DNA of 64,000 nt. Source: Paenibacillus sp. XY044. GTDB lineage: Bacteria; Bacillota; Bacilli; Paenibacillales; Paenibacillaceae. Positions 52,707-60,480 of the stretch are shown one piece after another. The stretch is from NCBI RefSeq assembly GCF_002257645.1, contig NZ_NQMO01000002.1, positions 372,001-436,000 on the forward strand, read 5' to 3'. The position numbers and the translations under genes were made by a program. The notes beneath the pieces were generated by a model. That model did no database searches and was not told the origin of the DNA. It saw only the letters and a list, made by a program, of their open reading frames with translations. Position 1 is the stretch's first letter. Each line of letters begins with the position of its first letter.

Positions 52707-52763
52707 AAGAATTCCGAATTCCTCGTGTGCGCATGAGAGAGAACGGGATTCTTTTTCTTTTTT
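52707..52763 (+). terminator. Intrinsic terminator after the small protein gene
   Basis: aagaattccg and cgggattctt form an almost complete 10-bp stem, with ctttttcttttttt behind it. Confidence 0.8.
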
Positions 52764-52894
52764 AGGGGTCAAGCCACATCCGTTAGTGAGCCGGCCATGC
52801 TTTGCCTCTTTACATTTCGTCTTAAGTTCGGCACAATATTTCAGTAGCCGCAAGTGTCGCGGCAGGACGGAAGTATAACTAGCGGAGGTATGAG

Positions 52895-53656
52895 ATGCGT
52901 TTACGCGGAAGAAAAGGAATCCGGGAAAGTCTGGAGGAGCAGCAGGGCTTCGTCATTCTGGACCCCCGGTCGTATAAAGGAAAATGGTCATCGCTGTTTG
53001 GCAACGACCGTCCGATCTACGTGGAGTTTGGCATGGGCAAGGGACAGTTTATCAGCCAGATGAGCTTTCGCAACCCGGACATTAATTTTATAGGTATCGA
53101 TATGTATGATGAACTGATTCGCCGGGGAAGCGAGAAAGCACAGCTCGCCTGGGCCGAGCGGGAGGTCGAATATCCGCCGAATCTGCGGCTGGCGCTGGCC
53201 AATGTCGAATATGCGGAGGAAGTGTTTGCACCGGGAGAAATCGAGCGGATTTTCCTGAATTTCAGCGATCCGTGGCCGAAGGCCAGACATGCCCGCCGCC
53301 GTTTGACACATCCTCGTTTCCTCGACAAATACTGTGGTCTGCTCAACGATAACGGCGAAATTCATCTGAAGACCGACTCGCAGACGCTGTTTGAATTCTC
53401 GCTGAATTCCTTCGCCGATTACGGCCTGCAGATGACGAATATCTCGTTGAATCTGCACCGCGAGGGACCAAACGAAGAGCATGTCATGACCGAGTACGAG
53501 ACCAAGTTTGTAGGTCAGGGCATCAACATTCACCGCTGCGAGGCGATTGTGGGCAAGGAAGCGCTGAGCCGGTATCAGAAGCAGCGTCTCGACAAATACG
53601 GACTGCAGCCGGACAAGCCGGGGCAGCCGAACGAGGTTCGCAGCGAACAGCCATAA
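52895..53656 (+). CDS. trmB: tRNA (guanine-N7-)-methyltransferase
   Basis: A 253-residue SAM enzyme that methylates G46 of tRNA. Opening MRLRGRKGI, SAM loop VEFGMGKGQF (44-53), GIDMYDE, LNFSDPWPKARHARRR (TrmB signature with catalytic Asp), and EYETKFVGQGINIHR near the end. The last 30 residues are a polar tail longer than in most homologues. Site gcggaggt precedes the ATG. Confidence 0.95.
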   Translation: MRLRGRKGIRESLEEQQGFVILDPRSYKGKWSSLFGNDRPIYVEFGMGKGQFISQMSFRNPDINFIGIDMYDELIRRGSEKAQLAWAEREVEYPPNLRLALANVEYAEEVFAPGEIERIFLNFSDPWPKARHARRRLTHPRFLDKYCGLLNDNGEIHLKTDSQTLFEFSLNSFADYGLQMTNISLNLHREGPNEEHVMTEYETKFVGQGINIHRCEAIVGKEALSRYQKQRLDKYGLQPDKPGQPNEVRSEQP

Positions 53657-53662
53657 ATACGA

Positions 53663-53696
53663 AATAAGGTGCCTTCCCTCAGGAAGGCACCTTATT
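53663..53696. terminator. Bidirectional intrinsic terminator
   Basis: aataaggtgccttcc-ctca-ggaaggcaccttatt is a perfect 15-bp stem between the convergent trmB and glucosyltransferase genes, A-rich before and T-rich after. Confidence 0.9.
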
Positions 53697-54809
53697 TGAT
53701 TCCAGCATATCGATGATGCTCTGGGCGCTCTGCATCGGCCGGTAGCGGTCAATGCTCTTTAGCTGCTCTTCGCGCCGCTGCTGGATCGAATCGTATTCGT
53801 GAATTAATTTGTTCATCCACTTTGTAATGACGTCCAGGGAGGATATCGGCTCTCCAAGCCCTTGGGCCGTGAAATACTGGCAGTTCTCTTCTTCCTGTCC
53901 GGGAAGCGGGTGGTGGAAGAGCATCGGAATGCCCTTGGCCAGACCTTCCGAACAGGTCATGCCGCCAGGCTTCGTCATGAGCAGATCGGAGACCTCCATC
54001 AGCTTATCAACCTCGGGCGTAAACCCGATCAGCCGGATGTTCGGATGGTTGTAACTTGGATCCTGCTCGAGCTTGCGGAGGACCTTCTCGTTGTTGCCGA
54101 GGCAGAACACGATTTGAATCTGGTCCCTCCAGCGGGTCAGGTAATTGTTGATGACTTCGTCATTCATAATGCCCCAGCCGCCGCCCATGACCATAACCGT
54201 GGGCATATTCTTCAGTCCGAACTTCTCCCGGATCTCCTCCTTGACCGGATGCTCCCAGAAGTTCGGATGAACCGGAATGCCGGTGACCTCGATTTTGGAT
54301 CCGGCGACTCCCTGCTCCAACATCTTGGATTTCACTTCCTGGGTGGAGACCAGGTAGCGGTCCACTTCCGGGCTGATCCAGGTGCCGTGGGCATCGTAAT
54401 CCGTGATGACCGTGCACAGCGGGATGCTGGAGCCGAGCCTTTTCAAACGGGAAATGACCGCGCTCGGAATCGGATGCGTGCAGACGACGATGTCGGGCCG
54501 AAGCTGATTGACGATATTTTTGGTATGTGTATAAAAAATGCGGTGAAGCGCTAATGTCGTAAACCGGTTCAGTGACTTTTTATACTGGTGCCTGTACATC
54601 ATTCCCACGAGCCGTGGCTGCGAAAGAACGGTTTTCTTGTAGGCGGTAATAATGAGCGGCGCAACCTTGGGATTCAGGAAGCTTCCGAGCTCAAGCACTT
54701 TGGTTTGCACACTCGGCGACAGCTTGCGTAGACTGCTTGAGAGTGCGTATGCAGCTCGAGTATGTCCCGCGCCGAAGCCTTCAGATAATAACAATACTCT
54801 TTTTTTCAT
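53679..54809 (-). CDS. Diacylglycerol glucosyltransferase, MGDG-synthase family (UgtP/YpfP-like)
   Basis: A 376-residue GT28 glycosyltransferase. The MGDG synthase N-terminal region KRVLLLSEGFGAGHTRAA binds the lipid acceptor, and the C-terminal nucleotide-sugar site reads LMTKPGGMTCSEGLAKGIPMLF. Such enzymes add glucose to diacylglycerol for glycolipid anchors; other members of the family in Paenibacillus have unproven products. ATG 54809 follows aggtga; a TTG at 54818 is possible. Confidence 0.85.
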   Translation of the reverse strand: MKKRVLLLSEGFGAGHTRAAYALSSSLRKLSPSVQTKVLELGSFLNPKVAPLIITAYKKTVLSQPRLVGMMYRHQYKKSLNRFTTLALHRIFYTHTKNIVNQLRPDIVVCTHPIPSAVISRLKRLGSSIPLCTVITDYDAHGTWISPEVDRYLVSTQEVKSKMLEQGVAGSKIEVTGIPVHPNFWEHPVKEEIREKFGLKNMPTVMVMGGGWGIMNDEVINNYLTRWRDQIQIVFCLGNNEKVLRKLEQDPSYNHPNIRLIGFTPEVDKLMEVSDLLMTKPGGMTCSEGLAKGIPMLFHHPLPGQEEENCQYFTAQGLGEPISSLDVITKWMNKLIHEYDSIQQRREEQLKSIDRYRPMQSAQSIIDMLESNKVPS

Positions 54810-54863
54810 CACTCTCAATTCACCTGTTCCTGCATGTTTTTCCTTATACCCACCATATCGACT

Positions 54864-55391
54864 TTAGGGCCACAATGCAACTGTTGCTGTAGCTACAGAA
54901 GTACCAATTACGGCTCCCGCAAGCACATCGGATGGGTAATGAAGTCCCAAATACATCCGGGAAAATCCGACCAAGATACTTAAAGCCAAAAAAAGCGCGG
55001 TCCACTCAGGATGCCCGATCATCATAGGAACTGCCAAGGAAAATGCTGCCGTCGTATGTCCGGACGGAAACGAATGATCCACCAGCGGTTTGCGAAAGGT
55101 TCGAGTTCCCGGCAGGGCAAGATGCGGCCTGACCCGGGGATATATCTTTTTGGCTGCCGCCACCGGAATGTGGCTGACGGCCAAAGCGACGGCGGCCTGG
55201 GCACCTTGGGTGCTCCATGACGGCGGGGCAAGGCCCCAGCACAGGAGGCAGGCACAGATCGTAAACGTAGCCCCTCCAAGATGCGTTAAATAATACAGCC
55301 AAAAATTGAAAAAACGATTATGAAGACGTCCGTTGATCCATTGGAAAAGACGCCGGTCCCATAATTGGAGTTTCTTGAACAAACGTCTCAT
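54864..55391 (-). CDS. PAP2 family phosphatase (undecaprenyl-diphosphatase-like)
   Basis: A 175-residue membrane phosphatase with the three PAP2 motifs: KKIYPRVRP, FPSGHTT and SRMYLGLHYPSD, whose His residues are catalytic. About five membrane helices. It may recycle undecaprenyl diphosphate or act on phosphatidylglycerol phosphate. ATG 55391 follows cggaggt; the frame stays open to 55655 through a VOC-like remnant (see there). Confidence 0.88.
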   Translation of the reverse strand: MRRLFKKLQLWDRRLFQWINGRLHNRFFNFWLYYLTHLGGATFTICACLLCWGLAPPSWSTQGAQAAVALAVSHIPVAAAKKIYPRVRPHLALPGTRTFRKPLVDHSFPSGHTTAAFSLAVPMMIGHPEWTALFLALSILVGFSRMYLGLHYPSDVLAGAVIGTSVATATVALWP

Positions 55392-55655
55392 TCCATACCT
55401 CCGTGTAAGCAAATCTTCTATAAAATAATGGCAGATCGTGGACAACTCATGCGATGTTTTTCTAAATTTTATCATATTTCCGAAGGGATCAGAAACTATA
55501 ACTTCGTAAGTCCCCTTCTTATATATATAACCCCATTCCGGGTCGTTATTTGACACCGGCTGAAAACTTTGTCGGGAATCGGCCGATCTTGTCCAAAGGT
55601 CCTTTATCGCGACAAAAATAGGGCCAGACAAGGAATTGGCCAATTTTGACTTCAC
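55392..55655 (-). pseudogene. VOC-like fragment fused in frame ahead of PAP2
   Basis: Upstream of and in frame with PAP2 the minus strand codes EWGYIYKKGTYEVIVSDPFG then NMIKFRKT, a typical VOC/glyoxalase C-terminal strand pair, preceded by IKDLWTRSADSR. No N-terminal VOC half exists upstream. It reads straight on into PAP2 with no stop. A GTG at 55655 has no ribosome site. I take it as the tail of a lost gene. Confidence 0.5.
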
Positions 55656-56111
55656 CCGGAGGAACCTTTACAATGATTCAAACGGATGCAATCCGGTTAT
55701 TAAGAATTGATGTTCGAAGTATAACTTTTCTTGGCTTTATCTCGTTTATTTATAAAGTATGCCGATAATGATGAAATCTGATGATTAAAAAAAGGGGGGG
55801 ACCTGAGAAATAAAAACACGGAAAACAGATGAAAATAAGAACTATCAGTCATGAATAAAAGGCCGGAAGGGTCTGAACAGTCAAGAAACCGCCTCATTCC
55901 CGTTTTTTTAGACGATTACGAGGTTTTACGGTTTTGACAAACGACTGAAAAGTGTGGAAAATCGATAGGGTCATCCGAAGCGTTAACAAAACGGAAAAGT
56001 ATGTAAAAGGTCAAAAGGGTCATAAAGAAATTAGAGAAGGTCAAACGGCTTTACCGTAATCTACAGAGAGAAAGTTGATTATGAGGGGTAAAAAAGGGGG
56101 TTCTGAGAGTC
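55656..56111 (+). promoter_or_regulatory. Upstream region of the GT2 gene
   Basis: TTGACA (55934-55939) and GAAAAT (55957-55962) with 17 bases between form a possible promoter. The leader repeats ggtcA-type heptads at about 55968, 56009, 56018 and 56039. A run of seven A's then seven G's ends at 55800. No ORF with a ribosome site. Confidence 0.45.
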
Positions 56112-57350
56112 ATGTTAGACGCCATTTTTATCGCGCTCCAGGTTTTGCTGGCCGCGATCGGTGTGTATCAGTTTGTATTTTCCATTTTGGGACTATACAG
56201 GAAAAAGCGAAAACAGCATTTTGAACCGACCAAGTCCTTCGCTGTGCTCGTTGCAGCGCACAATGAAGAGCAGGTCGTCGGGGCTCTGATGGAGAACTTG
56301 AAGCAGCTGAATTATCCGAAGGAGCTGTACGACGTGTTTGTCATTTGTGACAACTGCACGGACGGTACGGCACGAATCGTGCGTGAGCATGGCATGAACG
56401 CCTGCGTGCGTACAAACAACAACCTTCGCGGTAAAGGCTATGCTATCGAGTGGATGCTGAAGGAATTGTGGGCAATGCCCCGCCAATATGATGCGGTCGT
56501 CATGTTTGACGCCGACAACCTGGCAGATACGAATTTCTTGAGAGAAATGAATGACGACCTGTGCTCCGGTGCACGCGTCATTCAAGGATACATCGACACC
56601 AAGAATCCGGAGGATTCCTGGATTACGGCCGCTTACGGAATTTCGTATTGGTACATCAACCGTTTATGGCAGCTGTCGCGCCATAACATGAACATGGCCA
56701 ACTTCCTCGGTGGTACCGGGATGTGCTTTGAGACCAACCTGTTGAAGGAAATGGGCTGGGGAGCCACCAGCTTGGTCGAAGACCTTGAGTTTACGATGCG
56801 CAGCGTCAAGCGCGGCGTCTATCCGAAATTCAACTATGACGCCAAAGTGTTCGACGAGAAGCCGCTGACATTCAAGGCTTCGGCAAGACAGCGCCTGCGC
56901 TGGATGCAAGGACACTTTACGGTGGCGCGCCGCTACTTCTTCCCGCTGATTTGGCAAAGCATCAAGGAACGCAGCATCGTCAAGCTGGACTTGGCGCTGT
57001 ACGGAGCGAACGTATACATCGTTCTCTTGACGTTCTTATTGACGGCCACCATCTGGGCAGACAATACGTTCTTCGATGGTCCGAACATCGCCAACCTCTA
57101 CGGCTACCTGCCGTTGTGGCTGAGCTTTGTGGCGATCGGCGCCAACGTCTTTACGTTCCTGGCAGCGATGATTTTGGAGAAGGTCACATTCAAGAAGGTT
57201 TACTTGTACCTGGTGCTCTTCCCGATCTATCTGATCTCTTGGTATCCCATCACGTTCTATGCGTTCTTTACGCAGAACAACAAGCAGTGGAGCCATACCC
57301 AGCATACCCGTGTGGTAAGACTGGAAGAGGTTCAGAGCAAGCAGGGATAA
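56112..57350 (+). CDS. Membrane glycosyltransferase family 2
   Basis: A 412-residue processive-type GT2. N-terminal membrane helix, then the GT-A domain: VLVAAHNEEQVV, ICDNCTDGT, FDADNLAD (DxD), SLVEDLEFTMR (ED base) and the acceptor motif RQRLRWMQGH (Q/RxxRW). Two or three C-terminal helices end it. The same order occurs in cellulose-, hyaluronan- and poly-GlcNAc synthases; the product is unknown. No partner gene is adjacent. Possible promoter at 55934. Confidence 0.9.
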   Translation: MLDAIFIALQVLLAAIGVYQFVFSILGLYRKKRKQHFEPTKSFAVLVAAHNEEQVVGALMENLKQLNYPKELYDVFVICDNCTDGTARIVREHGMNACVRTNNNLRGKGYAIEWMLKELWAMPRQYDAVVMFDADNLADTNFLREMNDDLCSGARVIQGYIDTKNPEDSWITAAYGISYWYINRLWQLSRHNMNMANFLGGTGMCFETNLLKEMGWGATSLVEDLEFTMRSVKRGVYPKFNYDAKVFDEKPLTFKASARQRLRWMQGHFTVARRYFFPLIWQSIKERSIVKLDLALYGANVYIVLLTFLLTATIWADNTFFDGPNIANLYGYLPLWLSFVAIGANVFTFLAAMILEKVTFKKVYLYLVLFPIYLISWYPITFYAFFTQNNKQWSHTQHTRVVRLEEVQSKQG

Positions 57351-57365
57351 AGGGTTGGAACCGGG

Positions 57366-57394
57366 TTGACATTGTCCGGGCCGTGTGTTAAATT
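57366..57394 (+). promoter_or_regulatory. Promoter of the infC operon
   Basis: TTGACA and TAAATT, 17 bases apart, directly upstream of the L20 leader region. Confidence 0.7.
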
Positions 57395-57560
57395 ATTTGA
57401 GTGCTTTAAATATGAAATGGATTCAAAGCAGAAGCTCCAGCTTCTCACCTGACCGACGAAGGTTGGCGGGTCATTGATCCAATGATTTGTGAATGTGATA
57501 TTTCATGAAGAGTTGATCATAGGGATGCTGGTTGATGATACCGGCATCCCTTTTAATTTT
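57395..57560 (+). promoter_or_regulatory. L20 leader with transcription attenuator
   Basis: The leader contains the conserved agaagctccagcttctcacc region of the Bacillota L20 leader and ends in a terminator, gggatgctggt-tgatgat-accggcatccc plus ttttaatttt (57522-57560). In Bacillus subtilis ribosomal protein L20 binds such a leader, which copies its 23S rRNA site, and promotes termination, giving feedback control of infC-rpmI-rplT. Confidence 0.8.
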
Positions 57561-57605
57561 GCTTCTGCACACAGAAATACCGATTAGATCTGGAGGTGGA
57601 CGGTT

Positions 57606-58118
57606 ATCAGTAAGGAACATATGATCAATGAGGAGATCCGGGCGAAGGAAGTTCGCTTGGTAGGCGCTGAAGGCGAGCAGATTGGCATCAAGCCCCTTCG
57701 AGAAGCTCTGCAGATGGCAGCGGATTTGAATCTGGATTTGGTGAACGTGGCGCCGCAGGCGAAGCCGCCGGTGTGCCGCATCATGGACTACGGCAAGTTC
57801 CGCTACGAGCAGCAGAAGAAAGAGAAGGAAGCCCGGAAGAATCAGAAAATCGTTGATATTAAAGAAGTATGGTTCCGAGCAAACATTGATGAGCACGACT
57901 ACCAGACTAAGCTCCGCAATGTCGTCAAGTTCCTGAAGGAAGGCGACAAGGTCAAATGCTCCGTTCGTTTCCGCGGACGCGAAATCGCGCATGCGAGCAT
58001 CGGCCAGAAGATTCTGGAGCGTGTAAGGGAAGAAGTTGCCGAGCACTCCAGCGTGGAGCGTCAGCCGAAGCTGGAAGGCCGCAGCATGATTATGATTTTG
58101 GCTCCTAAAGCCCAATGA
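57606..58118 (+). CDS. infC: Translation initiation factor IF-3 with ATC start
   Basis: A 170-residue IF-3. The family N-terminus (I/M)SKEHMINEEIRAKEVRL is coded from ATC 57606, 9 bases after ggagg (57592-57596). An ATG at 57621 would cut off the first five residues and sits too far from the site. Bacterial infC genes often use AUU, AUC or AUA so that IF-3, which rejects such starts, limits its own synthesis. The N-domain (DLNLDLVNVAPQAKPPVCRI), the linker and the C-domain are complete. First gene of the L20-controlled operon. Confidence 0.92.
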   Translation: MSKEHMINEEIRAKEVRLVGAEGEQIGIKPLREALQMAADLNLDLVNVAPQAKPPVCRIMDYGKFRYEQQKKEKEARKNQKIVDIKEVWFRANIDEHDYQTKLRNVVKFLKEGDKVKCSVRFRGREIAHASIGQKILERVREEVAEHSSVERQPKLEGRSMIMILAPKAQ

Positions 58119-58136
58119 TCCTGAGGAGGAAGTACA

Positions 58137-58337
58137 ATGCCTAAAATGAAAACACACAGCAGCCTTAAAGGCCGCTTCAAAATTACCGGTTCCGGTAAAG
58201 TGACTCGCTACAAAGCTTACAGAAACCATTTGCTTTCCCACAAGTCCAAGCGCGCTAAACGCGTACTGGCAGGCAACCCAGAAATGGCGCCGGGGGACGT
58301 AAGACGCTTGAAGCAAGGCTTGGCGAACTTGAAATAG
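58137..58337 (+). CDS. rpmI: 50S ribosomal protein L35
   Basis: A 66-residue, very basic protein with the standard L35 sequence MPKMKTHSSLKGRFKITGSG and a tail KRAKRVLAGNPEMA. Site tgaggagg precedes the ATG. Second gene in infC-rpmI-rplT. Confidence 0.97.
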   Translation: MPKMKTHSSLKGRFKITGSGKVTRYKAYRNHLLSHKSKRAKRVLAGNPEMAPGDVRRLKQGLANLK

Positions 58338-58367
58338 TTAATCACACATTTTTGGGAGGTTTATATT

Positions 58368-58727
58368 ATGGCAAGAGTAAAGGGCGGATTCGTTGTTCGT
58401 CGTAGACATAAAAAAGTATTGAAACTTGCAAAAGGTTACTTCGGTTCCAAACACCGCATTTTTAAAACAGCTAACGAGCAGGTTATGAAATCCCTCGTAT
58501 ACGCATACCGTGACCGTCGTCAGACGAAACGGAACTTCCGCAGACTGTGGATCGTGCGTATCAACGCTGCAGCCCGCATGAACGGACTGTCCTACAACAA
58601 ACTGATGCATGGTCTGAAATTGGCTGGCGTCGACATCAACCGCAAAATGCTGGCTGATCTGGCTGTCAACGACATCAACGCGTTCAACTCGATCGCATCG
58701 GTTGCCAAAGAGAAAGTCAACGCATAA
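58368..58727 (+). CDS. rplT: 50S ribosomal protein L20
   Basis: A 119-residue L20: [20 protein letters not shown] with the long basic N-terminal tail that threads into 23S rRNA, then the globular C-domain ([20 protein letters not shown]). It is the probable repressor of its own operon through the leader at 57395. Site gggaggt precedes the ATG. Confidence 0.97.
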   Translation: MARVKGGFVVRRRHKKVLKLAKGYFGSKHRIFKTANEQVMKSLVYAYRDRRQTKRNFRRLWIVRINAAARMNGLSYNKLMHGLKLAGVDINRKMLADLAVNDINAFNSIASVAKEKVNA

Positions 58728-58746
58728 TTCGCTTATAACGAATATT

Positions 58747-58773
58747 AAAACCGCCCTAACCGGCGGTTTTTTT
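58747..58773 (+). terminator. Terminator of the infC operon
   Basis: aaaaccgcc-ctaacc-ggcggtttt with further T's. Confidence 0.88.
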
Positions 58774-59320
58774 AAGATATAAGAATGAATAAGCACCGGA
58801 GTCTAAACTTCCTTATATCGCAAGGAACTTCCCTAAAAGCAGTCTGGCTTATTAGTATGTACGTCAATAGAGCTTTTCTTTAGATATAAGAGAGTATAAA
58901 GCTAGGTCTCCGCAATCTGTATCCCCAACGAAGAATAAGCCTCTCTATTTAACATCGATCAGGACCTAGAGCCAACATACCGGGTTCATACTCATAAATG
59001 GGTATGAATGTTAATTTCACACATCTTTTCAATTTGTGAATCGACATCGGGTGAGCTTTTGGACAACTACTCTTCCATGGAAATAACAGGCTGTGTGATT
59101 TATGGCAAAATAAAGCGTTTTCTCTTGATTTTTCTCTAAAAAAGTTTTGTTTTATGACGTAAATTTGCTGGATTTTGCCGAAGGTAAAATGTATAATCTG
59201 TTCTGTGGAATGTCCAACATTTGAACAAGCCTTTTTAAGCAATTAATTGACCATAGATCAATTGCTGAAAGGCGAAGACAGGTGAAAGGATATAATTCAT
59301 TCTAGGGGGACTATAAGTTA
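58774..59320 (+). promoter_or_regulatory. Intergenic region upstream of the nucleoside transporter
   Basis: About 550 bases without a credible ORF. A perfect -10 TATAAT (aaaatgTATAATctg, around 59191) probably serves the BMP lipoprotein gene; its -35 is weak. A small stem ttcatac-tcataaatg-ggtatgaa lies near 58985-59008. I see no purine riboswitch consensus. Confidence 0.5.
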
Positions 59321-60352
59321 ATGAAGAAAATGTTCAAATTGTCGCTGATTATGCTGCTTGCATTTTCAGTCGTACTGGCCGGCTGCGGTAAAAAGAACGA
59401 AGATACGAGCAGCTCGTCCGGCAGCGAAGGCGGCGCAGCACAATCAAGTGTGAAGGTCGGTCTCGTGACTGACGTAGGCGGGGTTAACGACAAATCTTTT
59501 AACCAATCCGCTTGGGAAGCATTGGAAGCATTGAAGAAGGACAAAGGGATCGAAGCCCAGTATCTTCAAAGTAAGTCCAAAGAAGATTATGTTCCGAACC
59601 TGAACAAATATGTCAAAGGCAAATACGACCTCACTTGGGGCATCGGTTTTGACCTTGGCGTTGATATGAAAACGGTAGCCGATCAAAATCCGGATGCCAA
59701 ATTGGCCATTATTGATGCTGAAGTAGACTCGCCTAACGTTCATTCCGTTACGTTTGCGGAGAACGAAGGGGCATTCCTCGTGGGCGTAGTAGCAGGCTCC
59801 ATGACGAAATCGAACAAAATCGGTTTTGTCGGCGGTTCCGAAATTCCGGTTATCAAACGCTTTGAAGCCGGCTTTAAAGCAGGCGTTGCCGCTGCGAATC
59901 CGGATGCGAAAGTGATCATCAACTACACCGGTGCATTTGACAAGCCTGACCAAGGTAAAGCGGCTGCAGCCACGATGTACAACGACGGCGTGGACATTAT
60001 TTTCCATGCTTCCGGTGCAACGGGTACAGGCGTATTTAACGAAGCAATCGCGCGCAACAAAGCAGGTCAAAAAGTATGGGTTATCGGCGTAGACAAAGAC
60101 CAATCCCTGGAATTTGGCGACGAAGTAACACTGACATCCATGGTTAAAGGCGTAACTACAGCCGTAGACAAAGTAACAAGAGAAGTCATCGACGGTACGT
60201 TCAAAGGCGGTCACGAGACGCTTGGCCTGAAAGAAAACGGCGTAGGTCTGGCCGACACTTCGAGCAAAAACGTCCCTGCAGATGTCTTGAAAAAAGTAGA
60301 TGAGTTCAAGCAAAAAATCATCGACGGCGAGATCAAAGTTCCTGAAGAATAA
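59321..60352 (+). CDS. BMP family nucleoside-binding lipoprotein
   Basis: A 343-residue solute-binding lipoprotein: signal peptide with lipobox VLAGC (Cys22), then the BMP/PnrA fold: VGLVTDVGGVNDKSFNQSAW, IGFDLGVDMK, FAENEGAFLVGVVAG, IGFVGGSEIPVIKRFEAGF and FHASGATGTGVF. The family (e.g. Bacillus NupN/YufN) captures nucleosides for an ABC importer, which follows. Site tagggggac precedes the ATG at modest strength. Confidence 0.92.
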   Translation: MKKMFKLSLIMLLAFSVVLAGCGKKNEDTSSSSGSEGGAAQSSVKVGLVTDVGGVNDKSFNQSAWEALEALKKDKGIEAQYLQSKSKEDYVPNLNKYVKGKYDLTWGIGFDLGVDMKTVADQNPDAKLAIIDAEVDSPNVHSVTFAENEGAFLVGVVAGSMTKSNKIGFVGGSEIPVIKRFEAGFKAGVAAANPDAKVIINYTGAFDKPDQGKAAAATMYNDGVDIIFHASGATGTGVFNEAIARNKAGQKVWVIGVDKDQSLEFGDEVTLTSMVKGVTTAVDKVTREVIDGTFKGGHETLGLKENGVGLADTSSKNVPADVLKKVDEFKQKIIDGEIKVPEE

Positions 60353-60399
60353 TTCCATAACGATAATTTGAACGGATATAATTCATGTGTACCAAACGG

Positions 60400-60426
60400 C
60401 AAGGCTGGTTATTATGACTAGCCTTG
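60400..60426 (+). promoter_or_regulatory. Stem-loop between BMP and ATPase genes
   Basis: caaggctggt and actagccttg form a 10-bp stem with one G-U pair and a 7-base loop. Its T run is poor. Such hairpins after a binding-protein gene often stabilise its mRNA or partly stop transcription, so that the binding protein is made in excess. Confidence 0.55.
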
Positions 60427-60480
60427 TCTTACGTTATGGCCCAAACCAAAGGCCGCAAAATATGTGATAAGGGTGATCTC

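Noticed and set aside
58949..59242. Minus-strand ORF of 97 codons before the BMP gene
   Set aside because: No ribosome site, biased composition, and it covers the probable promoter.
59444..60358. Minus-strand ORF of 304 codons inside the BMP gene
   Set aside because: Shadow of a well-recognised lipoprotein gene.
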